Part shown: positions 1-12,872 of the stretch, one piece after another
How positions within the stretch are numbered: the first letter of the stretch is position 1
Layout: each line of letters opens with the position of its first letter
DNA from: Streblospio benedicti
Taxonomy: Eukaryota; Annelida; Polychaeta; Spionida; Spionidae
Assembly: GCA_019095985.1 (NCBI GenBank)
Contig: CM032660.1
Location: 51,766,382-51,830,381 of the forward strand
DNA: 64,000 bases
Reading direction: 5' to 3'
The notes under the pieces: generated by a model
What the model saw: only the letters and a program-made list of their open reading frames with translations
Told to the model about the DNA's origin: nothing
Database searches by the model: none
Position numbers and translations under genes: made by a program

Positions 1-1430
1 CGCAGTAGTGTTTTTGAAAATGTCTGCTGAAGCAGACGAAACTGTCAAACAGTTAAAAATCATTGTGTGTGGTGCAAGATGAAAATAATATATCTAATAA
101 CCGAGGCAATTTTTAAATGTCCAAAATGTGCCGTATTGTTGTTGTACGGTGGCTAGGGTATGTGTGTAGCAGAGAGAAATGTACCCCAGGCCGAATGGCA
201 ATCTATGTTATGCATAACTTAAATAAAACCTTTCAGAAACTAATATTGTCAAAACTCCAATATTCTTGTACAGATAAATATGTGTTAGGCATATATATTA
301 TGTTTCTGCAACCTATAGTACATCTGCCATGGTAAGATGATTAGATGAGCGCCATTGCATAGTGCTTTTGTCCTTGTGGGGCTTGTAGACTTGTCATAAT
401 GCAATCTTCTTATACAGATGTATTACTCACTTGACACAGAGTTTACCCCAATGTCACAAACACGTACACTTTTCCCTATTGGGTTGCAATAGCCTTGCCC
501 TCCAGGGTATTACTACCACACTATCCCTCGCACCAGTTCATTGGTATAATCTACTAAGTTGTAACCGTTTAATTGTTATTTACATATTTATCTTAACCTC
601 AGATACTAACCAACATGAGCACCACGAGTTACATATGGATGTAGTACTGCCCTTTGTCAGACATTTTCTATACGTGTGTAATCTTTTATCGAAGGAACTC
701 ATCAATGAAATAAACTCATTATGACCAAGTCCTATAATACATCGTTTCATCTAATCGCAACATCTGAAACAGCAAGGGCATCTTGCTTTCACAGACATTC
801 CCTGCAATGGGCAGTCTTAATATGCAGGGAAAAATAGAATGAATGGATTATACATGTCCAGAATGGGGAAACGACACAAGGAAAGACATTTCCATTTCAA
901 AGAAGCAAATCTTCACACCCTTTTAGAGATTTGCATAACTCCATTAATCTTTCATTTGTCTTTTCTTTTCTTACAGTTGAACGTGGCTTTGGAATACATG
1001 TATATGCAAAGTACTTGTACTAAAATAGGTCTCCATTGCATGTGTTTAAAAGATTGTTTGCAGATTACTTTGCATATTGTGTCCACTCTATCAATATCAG
1101 AATAATTGTATCAATGCTGTAAAATTGCGATTACCATCTTGACTAACTCTTAAAGCCACATGTTGTCTTTTTTCAAGCTCAATAACTCAACTAGACGCAG
1201 TAATAATAAGAGTATCTTTATAGTACATAAAACCATTGAAGTATGACTGGAACGTTCCGCTATGAACGTCAACACCTGTATGTGCTAAAACGCGGTACCG
1301 GGTTCTGTGAAATTATTGCCATCAAAACAACCTGCAATTGCCAATTGAGACCCGGAAGCACACGATCCCAGCAGGGCCCCGTGGGGGGGTGCTGAGTTAT
1401 GAACACTATGGATTGTCATAATCTGTAATT
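1..1430. other. Gene-free AT-rich stretch
   Basis: I see no exon here. Open frames are short, overlap one another and have no recognisable motif, and no GC3-rich block with flanking AG/GT splice signals is visible. Confidence 0.5.
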
Positions 1431-1440
1431 GAACAGGTGT

Positions 1441-1584
1441 GGTTGGGTTACACACTGGCACCAATATATTATCAATGGCTGGGCATGGCATTGGTATCAT
1501 TATATTATTATTGGCTGGGTAAGACATTGGCATCATTTTATTGTTATTGGCTGGATAAGACATTGCTATGATTGTATGATTATT
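1441..1584. repeat. 36-bp tandem array, about 4 units
   Basis: Four successive units of 36 bp, each containing TTGGCTGG..A.ACATTGG followed by an ATT-rich half. Since 36 is a multiple of three, the minus strand stays open and reads a 12-residue repeat (MPMSYPANNN plus two residues) inside a 144-codon frame at 1285-1719. Nothing else supports coding: no flanking exon-like sequence and AT-rich third positions. I treat it as a minisatellite. Confidence 0.8.
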
Positions 1585-2744
1585 GGTGCCAATATCACGA
1601 ACCTGTTTCTGACATGCCGGTTGAGTTATGTGGATGTGATTGATGTAGGCGATGATGGATGATAATCCCAGTGCAAAGTGAATGTTATTGGTCTGTGATT
1701 TCATCAATTGATAACGCATCGTACCACTATTATATTACAGTGGTATCTGTAATTCGATGAATCATGAAGATGTTAGTTTCAAAGGGAAATTCATTTACTC
1801 TGGTGTTCTAGACAGATTTGAGAACAATCAGATGCTTGTCCTGCCATATTAAAGACACTGTACAAGCCAATTGATTAGAGAGTTCATATTACTAATATGG
1901 TGGAGACCATGAAAGAGTTAACTGTATAAGTTCTTCATACTAGTTAGTAGTCTACATTATAGTTTAACCTATGCAAGTGATGAAGTGCTTTAATTCTTTC
2001 TATTCATTGACCAAGACAAGTATCAATGTTTAAAGCCCCCGTCCCACTGCCCAGATATGCATCACTAAACGTTCACCGTGCAGTAGAAGACTGTCTATCC
2101 CAACCTCATGCACGCATACATTGTGAAATGACGAATCTACCCTTGAGAATCACTTGTGTAGTCAGAAAATATGTGAAAATGAACAACATTTTAGGTACAA
2201 TGCTTTAATTTCATAGGAGCCAATTGTCCGTACTGTTTCACAGTAGCTTGTATTTTGATAAGTCAACAGATATTAACGAAGGTTACCGGTCATTTGAGAA
2301 ACTTGAAGTCAAAAAGTGTTAAAATAAAACATATAGAAAGAAACCACCTCAATTTACCCATGGTTGATATCATACCTGGCCGCAGGCTGTGATGGTCACG
2401 GTTGTGAGACATGACCATGACCCTGCCCCAGCACGGACTGTTGGGTGATAAACTCAACTCACTGCCACAGCGTGCACCGAGTAATGAGCACAGCCGCCAG
2501 ATGCTGAGCTACACAATTATATACCATAACACAGCGGACAGTGGAACTGCCAATAAGGACCACCTTTTCAAATGAGACCATTTCTTGGGTCCCAACATAC
2601 ATGAATAGATCCATAGTGGGTTTCACGGCTTTCCCATTCACACAGCCTTCAACGTCCATGTTCATGGTTTCAATAAGTAATTAGCCTGAATATATAATTT
2701 ACAATATGATTGTTTGCTAAGACTTTGCTCATAGTGACATTGTT

Positions 2745-3125
2745 CATTGTTCACACCACTGTCCCCAACAGAGATTCTACTGTACATGTATATTGTATAT
2801 TGCGACGTTGGCAGACCCTTAGTGAGAATTATATCTATGTGAGATAAGCCCGGATTATAGTGATACAGTAGCACATCACTATAACTGCAGTGAAAGAGAC
2901 ACCAAACTGATAGGGAGACCTTTCAAGAGCGACACCCCAATAATAGGGACACAGATGTAGAAGGATACTTCAATAATATGAATAGGGACACCTCACTAAT
3001 ACGTGAGTGTTTGTTCACACCACTGCATACACATACACGTCTAAATCGGCAGGTTCTACTGTAGTATTAGATAGACTCCCCACTGTCAGAATCTCCGTAC
3101 GTGAGATAGGCCCAGATCATACTGG
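2745..3125. repeat. Diverged tandem duplication, period about 265 bp
   Basis: 2745-2870 and 3013-3125 share landmarks in order: a TTCACACCACTG block, a TTCTACTGTA block and a TGTGAGATA.GCCC..AT block. Between them lie short 'AATAGGGACACC'-type repeats. Both halves contain pieces of the 'TTCTACTGTA' MITE family that recurs across the window. Confidence 0.5.
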
Positions 3126-3534
3126 GTGTAATGTTCCCATTGCGGTGTTGTGTAAACACGCTCTTGGTCTGTGTAGCTGGTGCATGGCCACACTTAATCT
3201 AATGCCAGTCTTACCAGTGTTTTCATCTTATGTGGTCTACTTGTACTTAATGCTTGTGTCAGGGTCAAACAGTCCCCATATAATAGAAGCCGTGGTCTGT
3301 GGGTACATTGCTGCTGTTGTTGATTGCCAAATTGTCTTTGGTGTTGTTTAGAAACACAACAATCCTCCCACCATCCCGTCCGCGCACTTGGGCCATAGTT
3401 TTATATTTGTTGGTGTTAATCCACTTTAGTGTGTATTCACCATATGTGCGGTTCACTTCAATCGTCAGTTGCGACCCAATTCAATCGATGGAGTTAAACG
3501 CTGACTGGAATTTTCACTAATCATTCATTACATT

Positions 3535-3718
3535 TTAAGTAGAATCTCCTTTATTTCGAGAACACCTATATTATCAGAATACGTCTATAATAAGACCACT
3601 TTTCGTGGTTCCTGTCTTCACAAAGAGACAAACGTGAATGGTTATAAAAGGCCACCTCTCTATTGAGACCGCTTCAAGGCAGTCTGCAGGGTGCCCTTAT
3701 AGAGAAGTACTACTGCAC
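3535..3718. mobile_element. MITE-like fold-back element, 'CTACTGTAGAACCTC' family
   Basis: Begins with AGTAGAATCTCC, ends with GAGAAGTACTACTGCA, and has internal 'CTCTATTGAGACC' and 'ATAATAAGACCAC' blocks. Related degenerate copies are seen near 4222-4290, 5856-5975, 6570-6640, 34035-34070, 36756-36940, 40083-40206, 43327-43452, 57905-58020 and 58250-58320. It carries no coding capacity. Confidence 0.55.
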
Positions 3719-3754
3719 AGTTTAACAACAAAACTGCATCATGAATTTCTGCAT

Positions 3755-3873
3755 ATCTTCTCGATGAAAGTGTGATGATAGAAAAAACACAACAAAGTCT
3801 GGAATGAGCTCAATATCGGCGGCCGCCGGCGTTTATGCACTTGTGGCTCGTTTTTCATTTATCACACATTATC
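3755..3873. repeat. Long-spaced direct repeat, copy A
   Basis: About 119 bp matching 5402-5523 in the same orientation, sharing GATGAAAGTGTGATGA near the start, a GGAATGAG block, GGCGTTT, and GCTCGTTT..CATTTATCAC.CATTATC at the end. This copy contains a NotI-type GCGGCCGC stretch absent from copy B. Function is unknown; it may be an uncatalogued repeat or a duplicated exon or regulatory block. Confidence 0.6.
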
Positions 3874-5401
3874 CTGAGTCAGGGTCACTCGGGCCTTTAC
3901 AGTTGCCGGCGTGAGAGCAGCCATCTCCCGTGGAATGTCTCAACACTGACCTCCACACGACTGGGGCCAAGGCAAGTGTGTTATTGTTTAATATGAGGTG
4001 GGCGGAGATGATTTAGAGGAGTCAATTCAACAGATGGGATCTGAACTGCAAAGAGCTGTTCTTGATTCTTTCTTCACTTCCATGTTACTTTTTTCTTCAA
4101 GTAGATAGACAGTGTACATCCAGCTAGGTGTTATTATACAAAAACAAGGCTGATTTTTATTGATTTGTAAATACGTTTTACAGTTAAGATTGCAATGGCC
4201 ACGTAATTTTGTGTTTTTGCGAGGTGGTCTCTTTATAGAGGTAGTCTCTGTATTTGATTAAGGTCGTCTATCTTTAGAGGTGGTCTAAATCACAGGCTAT
4301 TGACGCCTGATACCTCCATGTAGTAAGGACATAATAGCATTGAGCCTCCGTAACAAAACAGCCTCTCTATCATAACCAGTTAGTTCCAGTCTCACACCCG
4401 TGAAAGAGGTTCTCTTGTACCACGCCTTACCCCATATCGCCCCCGTAAGCTATCCGCCCCATGCCGAGTAGATATAATAGCAGCACGCAGCTTAAATGCC
4501 AGTGCGTGTGCAGATAGACCCACTCAGTTCACGGAAATACACCCAACTAAAGGTGGGGTCGTCACATCTAATCCCCTCGTTGTGCACTTAAAAAAACCTG
4601 GCACTGTAGACTCAGGTGTGGAAATAATGACCCACTTTCCTCTTCAATGATACATGTATGATAACCCTTTGTTTCACGAGCAAAAGTGGGCACACATTCC
4701 TTCCAGGTCAGCATACAGTTAACTCACCCACTGCTGTCGTGGTCCAATCTGTGGACCAGCTTGACCTTTTGCTGGTGCTCCCATTATCGATTTCCAGTGA
4801 AGAAGGTCAGCATTGTTTACTCCAATGTTCACTATGGCGGTGCCAAGCTGTGTCAATATCACTGCCCGGAGGGTTGCTGTGATTTTGTAATAGTCAGAAG
4901 TGGCGTAAACTTGTAGAGGAAAACAAATGTAAAGCTAACTGAAATAAGATGTTTAATAGAGAGAATGTGGTTTGCTCCCGATATCGCTGTTGTATAACAT
5001 GAATCTGTTGTGAGGTATCAGACGACCTCGGGTTGGCAGAGAAAAAAAAAGAACAAAACAAAAACAACACCCCCACCCCCAACCACACACCACCACACAC
5101 ACGCAAATTACTTTTATTGAGGTAAAAGCTAGGTTCCCCAACCTCTTGCAATTCACTCTGTCTATGACACCCACACTGAGTGGCTGGCTGCACGTAGATA
5201 TATCGGTCTATAACCGGCTCGCGTGCCACTGTCCGTGCTACCGGCAGGGGGAGTGGGCGCCATGACAGCGCTAAGTGCCAGGACAGGTGCACGTGTTCCC
5301 AGGTGCCACCGGTGATAGAAAAAGGTTCACTTATTTGTAGCCTGTTTTCAGAAAACAAAATGGGGTAAATTATTGGAGTGGTTTTTTTGTACGTGCAAAC
5401 A

Positions 5402-5523
5402 TTTTCTTGGTGAAAGTGTGATGACAGAGGCAACGCAAGGACGCGAGGAATGAGTTTGATACCATCAACTGGTGGCGTTTGAACATATACAGCCCGCTCG
5501 TTTATTGTTTATCACTCATTATC
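5402..5523. repeat. Long-spaced direct repeat, copy B
   Basis: Partner of 3755-3873, about 1.6 kb away on the same strand, with small indels and substitutions throughout, so the duplication is not recent. Confidence 0.6.
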
Positions 5524-6028
5524 TGTGTCGTGTAGAAGAGACGGAATCACACAAAATGACACTTTTAGCGGCAAAACGCGGGGGAGAGGGTGCGACCAAA
5601 CACCCACTTCCCGGATCTGCCTTTTTGCTTTATGTCATAGCTAGCAATCTTGTATCCGTGCAAAATCATTGAGAAATTATTATCAATATGTGCTCATGAA
5701 TTCCACCACATCAGTCGGTATACTTGTGTATCATCCATCACATGCGAGACGAGAGCACATTCATACAAATTAATATACGTGTAAGTTCTCTCATAATGAA
5801 GAACGCGACGAGCATGCGCCAGCCATGGATGCAGCAGAACATATCAATTGGGACTGACCTCAATGGTCTGTATTGAGAGGCTTTCTCTTCAAGGATGTGG
5901 GTCTATTTGCGACTAATTGGGTCCACTGGAAATGTTCTTGTTATAGAGGTGGTCGCAATATAGATGTGGTCTATCTTATGTAATTGTCATTCACCAATAA
6001 TATAAGTTTCCTTAGCAAAGAACGCCAC

Positions 6029-6215
6029 CTACTGTGCAACCTGTCCACGTGGACACCACCCATTTAAGGACATCTGCCTTGAGTGGACATTTTATTCAAT
6101 GCAAAGTTTCCAATTTACCACTTCAAAAGTGAGTCTCTCTTGTATCCCGTGGTGGACACTTTTCACGTCTCGCGAAGGTGTCCACATACGGCAGGTTGTA
6201 CTGTACAGGCATCCC
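6029..6215. mobile_element. MITE with 'TACTGTGCAACCTGTCCACG' ends
   Basis: The left end reads ACTGTGCAACCTGTCCACGTGGACACC in overlapping parts, and the right end is its inverted form (GGTGTCCAC ... GGCAGGTTGTACTGTA). The body of about 130 bp is non-coding. Sister copies with inverted ends lie at 52193-52387 and 60142-60275. Confidence 0.7.
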
Positions 6216-6333
6216 CCAATGACGAGCCAGATATAATCATCACTTGTCCACGTGGTCCCCCCTCTTATATCAGCCATATCCCCACAGACTGCCACAGTAT
6301 GTGCGTCCAGCTGTCAGCCTGGACACATTTAAT

Positions 6334-6424
6334 GAGCTGATCAGTGTAATAGTCAGTCTCATGGCCATTGTGACGGTCTGTGTAATGATGGTCAGTTTAA
6401 TGGTCATCGTAATGTTGGTCACTG
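6334..6424. repeat. Short minisatellite, GTCAGT/GTCATC units
   Basis: About four imperfect units built on 'TAAT(G/A)GTCA(G/T)' recur at roughly 18-27 bp spacing. It resembles the donor-like 'GGTCAGT' arrays in the phosphonate-binding-like gene introns, but no exon is visible beside it. Confidence 0.5.
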
Positions 6425-6640
6425 GGTCTAATTCACACATTAGACGGTCCAAATAGATTAAATGTCAACACATTTGGGGCTAATCGTAATTTTACATTTC
6501 CAGAAGAACATTCAATTAAGAAAACATGTATACAAAAGGGTACGGTAAATGATTTTGCAGTCACAACCGTTCATGTTAAGACCACCTCTATATTGAGACC
6601 ACTCAATACCAGACCCCGGGTGTCCTAATAGAGATCTCCT

Positions 6641-8850
6641 GCCATATAACATGTTTGTATGCCATTCATTGTATAGTTTTATATGAGTATGCTGTGTGGG
6701 GTTGCATTTTGCTCAGCGGTCGGGTTGAGACTTCGGGGCAGACACATTGAGTCATAGTGCACTCACATGTACACAGGGCGTGAGGCGGGGCTATATGCCA
6801 TAACATACATCTTTCACCCCCGCTTCTGCTGTTGCCGCTAACAGGTTACTAACCAGTGCCGTATGAAGGTGGGATATGTGTACGGCCCTTACGTGTTTTT
6901 GAAATGTAATTTTACACACATAATCATAATAAGTATCACTTCGACTCTCACTACTGTTCTTAGACATTATTTTAAGTCAAAGATTTATTGAGTATGTTTC
7001 GTGTCATGGACACACCCTCAGCATAATTGAAAACTTTATTACATGTAATTAGTACTACCATGGTAGTATTACACTATGTAAATACATTTATGTTTATACA
7101 AAATGTAGTGCCATCAAAACTGCTTTTATAGTCAGCATATAATAATGCAAAAACATTCTTGTCTCTTAAACTTTAATGTCTAAAATATCCTAGAGGGTAA
7201 CATGCATGCACCTTGTTAAATTGTTATGAAATCTATTTACACATATTACATTTTGCCAAATTTCTATTTGGTAATTTAACACATGTCAATTATCCAGACA
7301 TTCATTTCCCCCTGGTGTATCTATATGATAAACTAATACACTCACCGTTCTTTTACATGAACCATCTTCTGTGCACGTCTCACAAGTTGTGGTGATTGAG
7401 ATGTCATCCGTCGCTCTAATGAGCAAGTGGTGAGTGCCGTGTGAAGATTTGCGAATGTCAAGTAGTTTTTCAGCCTTGTAAGCTTTCAGCAGCACCAGAG
7501 AGACTAACGTTTGAAATAGTTTTTAGGTTTGAGACATTTAGGTGCAGTCTGATTATGTAATATGCTGGTAATCTTATGTGTTTAGCCTCATGGAATAAGA
7601 ACTTTTTAGTTCGCAGAACAAATTTACATGTAAACCTCATAACATAGATGTAATGAGCAAAAATAACAGAATGGCCGAGAGGTCTAATGCGACTATGTTA
7701 AGTGCTTGATGAATATGCCACAAGGTTCGAGTCCCGGCAGTGAGTGTGTGACATAGTCCTTTAGACACATTTACTTGAATACAAAATTAGTGTATTGGTT
7801 AATTTACATTTACACGAAGGATCTGTGTTTTGTGTTCTATGTTCAAAATGTGATATGACGGAGGCAATAATGAGAAAGATGAAGTTTGCAAGTGCAACAC
7901 ACATATTGCTAAAACAAACGTAATTCAACACCACACAATGCATTTTATAAACTAAAGTGATGCATAAAAAATCTTAGACTTCCCTACATATGCAGTTTAG
8001 TCCCGCCCGTATCTCCACCATGTGTGACATAATCTCCAGCCCATAAAGTGTCTTTTCAGCACGTTATTTGCATCTCCAAAGCTTCATTTTTGCTATTTGC
8101 ATTTCTGCATAGATCATTTTCAGCAGCTCCGGGTAATGTTGAAAACAACTGCTGTAACTGATGGTGATAGGAATGAGGAAATCCACTCCAGACACAAATA
8201 GAAAGTGCCAACCAAGTAGAGCAATAGGCCATCAATGGACTATCTTTGGAGTGTGTTGCTCGGTTGTTGTAAACGATGTATTTGTGGCCTGTACATAGAT
8301 GTACACGAGCCGTATATGGGACTGTGAGGTCTTCTGATAGGACTTTACCAGGAAATAGGAATGGAAAACTATGTTTATCAGTAGCGTATCTACGACCGGG
8401 GTACTAGTAAGAATATAAAGTGAAGTTGTTAAAAAGTCTTGAATTACGACTAAAAACCGTGACCTTTACATTAACATTTATTTAAACTGCCCACCCCCTT
8501 CCCTTTCCCTACATGTACACACGAAAACACAGAATTTCAATTTTGGACACCCTCCATTTTCTAACAACCCACCCCCAGCCCTCGAAGATTTATAGAACCC
8601 ACGTTTTATCTGTAGTCGCCATACACGGTAACGAGGTCATGCAACTTGGCGTGCTCGCCATATCAACCAATAGACGTTCCTCTCACTTGGGTGTGGGTTT
8701 ATAATGGGATTTTGAGTACATCACCAACACGATGAGCAGAAGGGAGGAAGCTTACTGTGAAAAGCAGAAACTGTCAGAACTAGCTGAAGCTCATTCAACT
8801 TTATTTAAACTCATTGATGGAATACCAATTGACGCAGTGTGAGGTAGTCT
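6641..8850. other. Gene-free stretch apart from a SINE
   Basis: No exon-like sequence seen. It holds the tRNA-derived SINE at 7675-7780; the remainder is AT-rich unique-looking sequence. Confidence 0.45.
7675..7780 (+). mobile_element. tRNA-derived SINE (degenerate)
   Basis: A good pol III A box (TGGCCGAGAGG) and B box (GGTTCGAGTCC) are correctly ordered. They are followed by a 3' part ending in ACACATTTACTTG, similar to the tail of the copy at 19346-19655. Acceptor and T-stem pairing is poor, so this is a SINE head or tRNA relic rather than a working tRNA gene. Confidence 0.6.
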
Positions 8851-8852
8851 TA

Positions 8853-9010
8853 TGCAGATCCAGGGGAGAACACCCCCCCTTTCCCCCACAAAACCTTGTT
8901 TGCATCGGGGTTTTGCCATGTTCGCCATCGATCGCGTGTATGAAACCCATGAAATCCATTAAGTGTGCCCCGACCTTCACCCCACTATATGAAAACCTGC
9001 ATCTGCCTGG
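8853..9010. mobile_element. MITE with 'GCAGATCCAGG' inverted ends
   Basis: Starts GCAGATCCAGGGG and ends CCTGCATCTGCC, which is the inverted complement with one change. The interior is C-rich/G-rich. The same family occurs at 12801-12872, 24261-24380 and 38200-38352, with a fragment near 54893. Confidence 0.65.
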
Positions 9011-10300
9011 GAGGTAGTGATGCTCTTGGTGGATCATGTATCCATGTATATGATAGGTTTCAATGTTGCGAAAGGATATTAGAATATATTTTGTAGAAAT
9101 GCAGTTTTTCTCATAAGGAAATTCACGTTTCTGTTTTCTTCGCGCTTGTGCGTGTTGAAGAATTGTATTGACAGTTGCTAATGATGCCATATAAAGATGC
9201 GGTTACTCCTACTTATAGAACTCTGAACGTAGACTTCAGCAGCAAATGTCTATACATGTAATACCATGAGCCCAATATTAGTAATGTGTATGTTAATAAT
9301 ATGATATCTAAAACATAAAAGTACACATACCACACACACCCTCCCATGATGCTGGGGCCAATGTGTAATATTAAAAAAGCATCAAGAGCAGGAGTCAGCA
9401 AAAATTTGTAAAAAAGCAGACGTTAGCAGAAATACGTGTATACTCCCGATCCCTGCTACATTGCACCAAAACTAACACTTCCCATTGTACGTTTATTTAT
9501 CTTTATGCTACGTAAATTAAACCCAAAAGTGTATGTAACTTTTAATCATTTCGAACGAATTGATGTAAAATCGTTTATCGAACACTACAGGTTCCTTTTC
9601 AAACAAACAACATCTATTGAAATAAGAGGATTCTTTCTCCAAGTCTACGGGGCTATAAACAAAATCTAGTTTCAGTCCAATTCACAAAGCATGAAAACAC
9701 TTGCACAAAAATGCGACCAATCACTGTATACCAGATACAGGGAACTTTTAGTGTCCTTACCCAATATAGTCAGAGAGTTGATGTCTGCCATCAAACCAGA
9801 CTCCAGAAAAAGCATGGGTCATAAATCACGGCAGATCCAGGATGCACTTGTGGGATGCTGCTGCTCAATGTTTGTTTATGGACTCCGTCTTGATCTATGA
9901 TCCATGGCTTGAGCGCTATTTGGCCGACTGGATCTGGATTTGTCATGAGCTATTTTGTCGTTTGTATTGATCCAGATTTTTGTCTTACCAGTGTCACATT
10001 TGTGGCAATGATGCATTCATTATTCTCCTATTTTTGCTGACAATGCTCAATTCTTGATGGTTTAGCGATGGGGTGGAACGATTGATCAACGCTACAAAGT
10101 TTGGAACATAAAAAATGATAAATAAACATAAAGGGGTATGTGTGGTGGTGGGGATGAAGTTAAAGAATACCTCCCCCGTATCTCCCCCCGTATGGACGTA
10201 AGCCGAACTGATTCGGATTTGATATTCGTAAATGTGTCACCCAAACTCTATCAACAACAAAACAACAACCATAATGGGGGAGGGGGCTTATAAGGCGTCA

Positions 10301-10505
10301 ATACATCCAATGCCCCTAATATTTTTGGCCTTATTTCCCACACCCCAAATTGTGTGGCCTTTTCCATATTCCACAAATGTTTTGGCATTTTCTCCACATC
10401 CCACGTCCATGAAATCCCATATCCCCCTGTTTTCCCTTCTCCCCACAACCCCTAATTTTTGGCCTCGTTTCTCACATTCCACTTCCTTTAATAAACCCGC
10501 CCCCG
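10301..10505. repeat. Pyrimidine-rich degenerate array ('TTTTCCACATCCCAC' family)
   Basis: Six or so loose units of about 30-40 bp with the theme TTTT(G/C)CC..(A/T)TTCC(C)ACATCCCA. The same theme occurs on the other strand at 23384-23612 and again on this strand at 56268-56480, so it is a dispersed family rather than a local accident. No coding. Confidence 0.6.
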
Positions 10506-10907
10506 TAATAACCAATACCGATCACAGCCATACATATACACGGACCTAGTGATTTGCGTAAATTGCATGCCCATTTCCAGCAGTAGTCCCCATTACTCGG
10601 CAATGCCCCCAGCCCCCGCCTGTTGTCAGTGTCCGCACGGCTGGCCCCTGTCAGCTAGCGGGTGTTTACGAGCCCGGCATCTCTCGGCCGTGAACCTAGG
10701 AACAACACAATGCCGTGCAGAGGGCTCTATGGTTACCGTGCCGGGGGTATGGGAAAAATGAAATCATTCACGGTATGATTTTCAGCTACCCCGCACTTTT
10801 CAGCTCCATCCCTGGTAGAAAATCAAGTTGAGTTTTCATCCCACCACCTAGTTTTGTCACACCCTCCTTGGGCGATGATCATAGCATGTTCTGTCTCTGC
10901 AGCTTCT

Positions 10908-10980
10908 GTGGCCGAGTGGATACGGAGAGGGACTCGTTACAAGAAGGTCGTAAGGTCGATTTCCTGTCGGGTCTGACGCT
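10908..10980 (+). mobile_element. tRNA-derived SINE head fragment
   Basis: TGGCCGAGTGGATACGG matches a tRNA-Ser/Leu-type A box and the arrangement of the SINE at 19346-19655. The B-box position is eroded (AAGGTCGATTTCC). Confidence 0.5.
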
Positions 10981-11819
10981 GAGTATTGGGCAGACTCATC
11001 CATAAACGATTTTTGCGTCCCCTCCTTTTTTCCAGAAAGCAGGATCTGTCGATGTTTGTTGTACCGTTCTGCTGTAGTTCCTCCATTGTACACTCTCCTG
11101 GGAGTTCAGAAATAGCCTGTTGGCTGGAGAGGCGGGAGACTGAAAGCAAATATAAACTTTGCATAGCGGTATTTACATTGTTTGCAAGGCTTTGGGGAGA
11201 ATGAAACAGAATTTATGGAAAAGCATCAACTCACACTACTTGTTGTCAGCTATTTCATTATTACAAATGGTTGTGGCTGAGGTCTAAAACTGTGTGCATG
11301 TCTTACCCATTCAATCGTCAATGTACTTTGCTTGGGAAACCCAACACATCATTGGATATAGGCTTCAGGCTGACAGTTTCAATCACTGCTGGTATAATTG
11401 ACTATTAACACCAACGTTTACATTATGGGCATTAAGAATAAATAGACAAAATTGTGCCTACCAACCAGCTTTTTATATTAATGACCAGCTGTTTGAAGCA
11501 TCGTTGGTCCACGGTTATGAGCAATATTGACTACGTGTACTTATTTTCAATAAGTGTTGTATTGATCAAAAGGCCCGGAATAGATGACGATGGTTTGTGT
11601 GCGTGTCACAGATTTTAACCTCGTAATTATGGATTGCCATAATGAACCCGAGGGATAGGAAGAGACCGCCTCACGGGTAATTGATGTACACGCTCATCAC
11701 ATGTAAACAGAGGGCAGCCAATTATAGATGGCATGCTGCACTACAAGTTTGATACTTGTATGTCACATGTATGTCTGAATTTGGGTTTGGGTTTCTGTTT
11801 CGGGTATTCTGTTTGATGC

Positions 11820-11876
11820 TGTTGTTCCTGCTGCTTCTGCTGTTTCTGCTTCTGCTGTTTCTGCTGCTGCTGCCGT

Positions 11877-11908
<32 letters not shown>

Positions 11909-11909
11909 A

Positions 11910-11938
<29 letters not shown>
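11820..11938. repeat. CTG/CAG trinucleotide tract
   Basis: Interrupted CTG and TTCTG repeats run over about 120 bp, with a pure (CTG)n core. The minus strand reads poly-Gln, and other frames poly-Leu or poly-Ala. With no flanking exon signals, I read it as a microsatellite rather than a coding Q-tract. Confidence 0.85.
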
Positions 11939-11940
<2 letters not shown>

Positions 11941-12377
11941 TGTTGTCTATATCTGTAGTGCAAAATACACATGAAAAGTTGTTTTGTTCATAATGAAAAC
12001 CCTGCAAGTAAAACACAGTGTGTAAGGGATGATAATGCTATCAAATCTTTATCCTTGCCATTGAGGGTGAAACAGAAGAAACGCCCACTGCCCCCCTCCC
12101 CCACTCCAACGCACATACAAAAGATACTCACACGTTCTATACGAGACATGCATATTAATTACCTCCTCCTGCCCCAGGCCTTGACCACATCCACAGCACA
12201 CACTAGTAATGAGGTTGCCCTAATTATGATGAGGTGCCTTGATTACCGTCCATGGCCACTGTACTATGGGCCCATCTGGCTGACTCATTTACCACTTACG
12301 TCCATTAAGTGGCACATCCAAGTATAGCAGAAGCACCTCTATTAATCTGGGTTAAGTTTAATGGATATCGGGCAATG

Positions 12378-12475
12378 GGATGTTCAGAGATTCATGAATA
12401 TCCAATTTAGGATTGGGTTTATTGGATATTGGATATTCTGATTTTGGAGATTCGTGAATATCCAATACAAGATAT
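12378..12475. repeat. Duplicated 'AGATTCATGAATATCCAAT' segment
   Basis: AGAGATTCATGAATATCCAAT and GGAGATTCGTGAATATCCAAT lie about 61 bp apart, with further TTGGATATTGGATATT between them. A small local duplication. Confidence 0.6.
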
Positions 12476-12800
12476 TTGCAAAACACCAAATTACAGAATG
12501 CCCGTTATCCACTAAACGTATCCGAAGTCGTCTATTATTATTCTGAGAGAGCTTGTGTTTCCGGCTTAGGACCAGCTTGCGTCATACCCCAGCAGAGACT
12601 AAGCCCTGACATCCGGCACAGCCACAAATATAACTTAGGACTACTAATGGCATGACTGTGAAACGGCGACACAACTGCTTATGTATTGGCTGGATTTTTG
12701 CTGCCAGAGACTCATTGATATATCAACTGATCTTATTGAATAGTTTGTGGGAGAGATTAAACTCAATAGACCCCCTCTACTGTGGAATTGCTGCAACACC

Positions 12801-12872
12801 ATAGGCAGATCCAGGGGGGGCCCTTTTCCTTAACTGTGCCCCCCCCTTTTCCAAAAACCTGGTTCTGCCTAT
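12801..12872. mobile_element. Short fold-back MITE
   Basis: ATAGGCAGATCCAGG at the left pairs with CCTGGTTCTGCCTAT at the right; the loop is G/C homopolymer-rich. A compact 72-bp member of the family seen at 8853-9010. Confidence 0.75.

Noticed and set aside
1285-1719. 144-codon minus-strand frame with 12-residue repeats
   Set aside because: The repeats come from a 36-bp minisatellite, which stays open by period alone; there is no exon context.
4894-5433. 179-codon minus-strand open frame
   Set aside because: Crosses a CA/C-rich tract and the 5402-5523 repeat, has no recognisable domain, no conserved motif and no codon bias like the real genes.
7675-7745. Functional tRNA-Ser or tRNA-Leu gene
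   Set aside because: The A and B boxes are good but the T-stem and acceptor stem do not pair; the 3' tail matches a SINE.
11741-12016. Poly-Gln protein
   Set aside because: Produced by the CTG microsatellite; similar open frames exist in other readings of the same tract.
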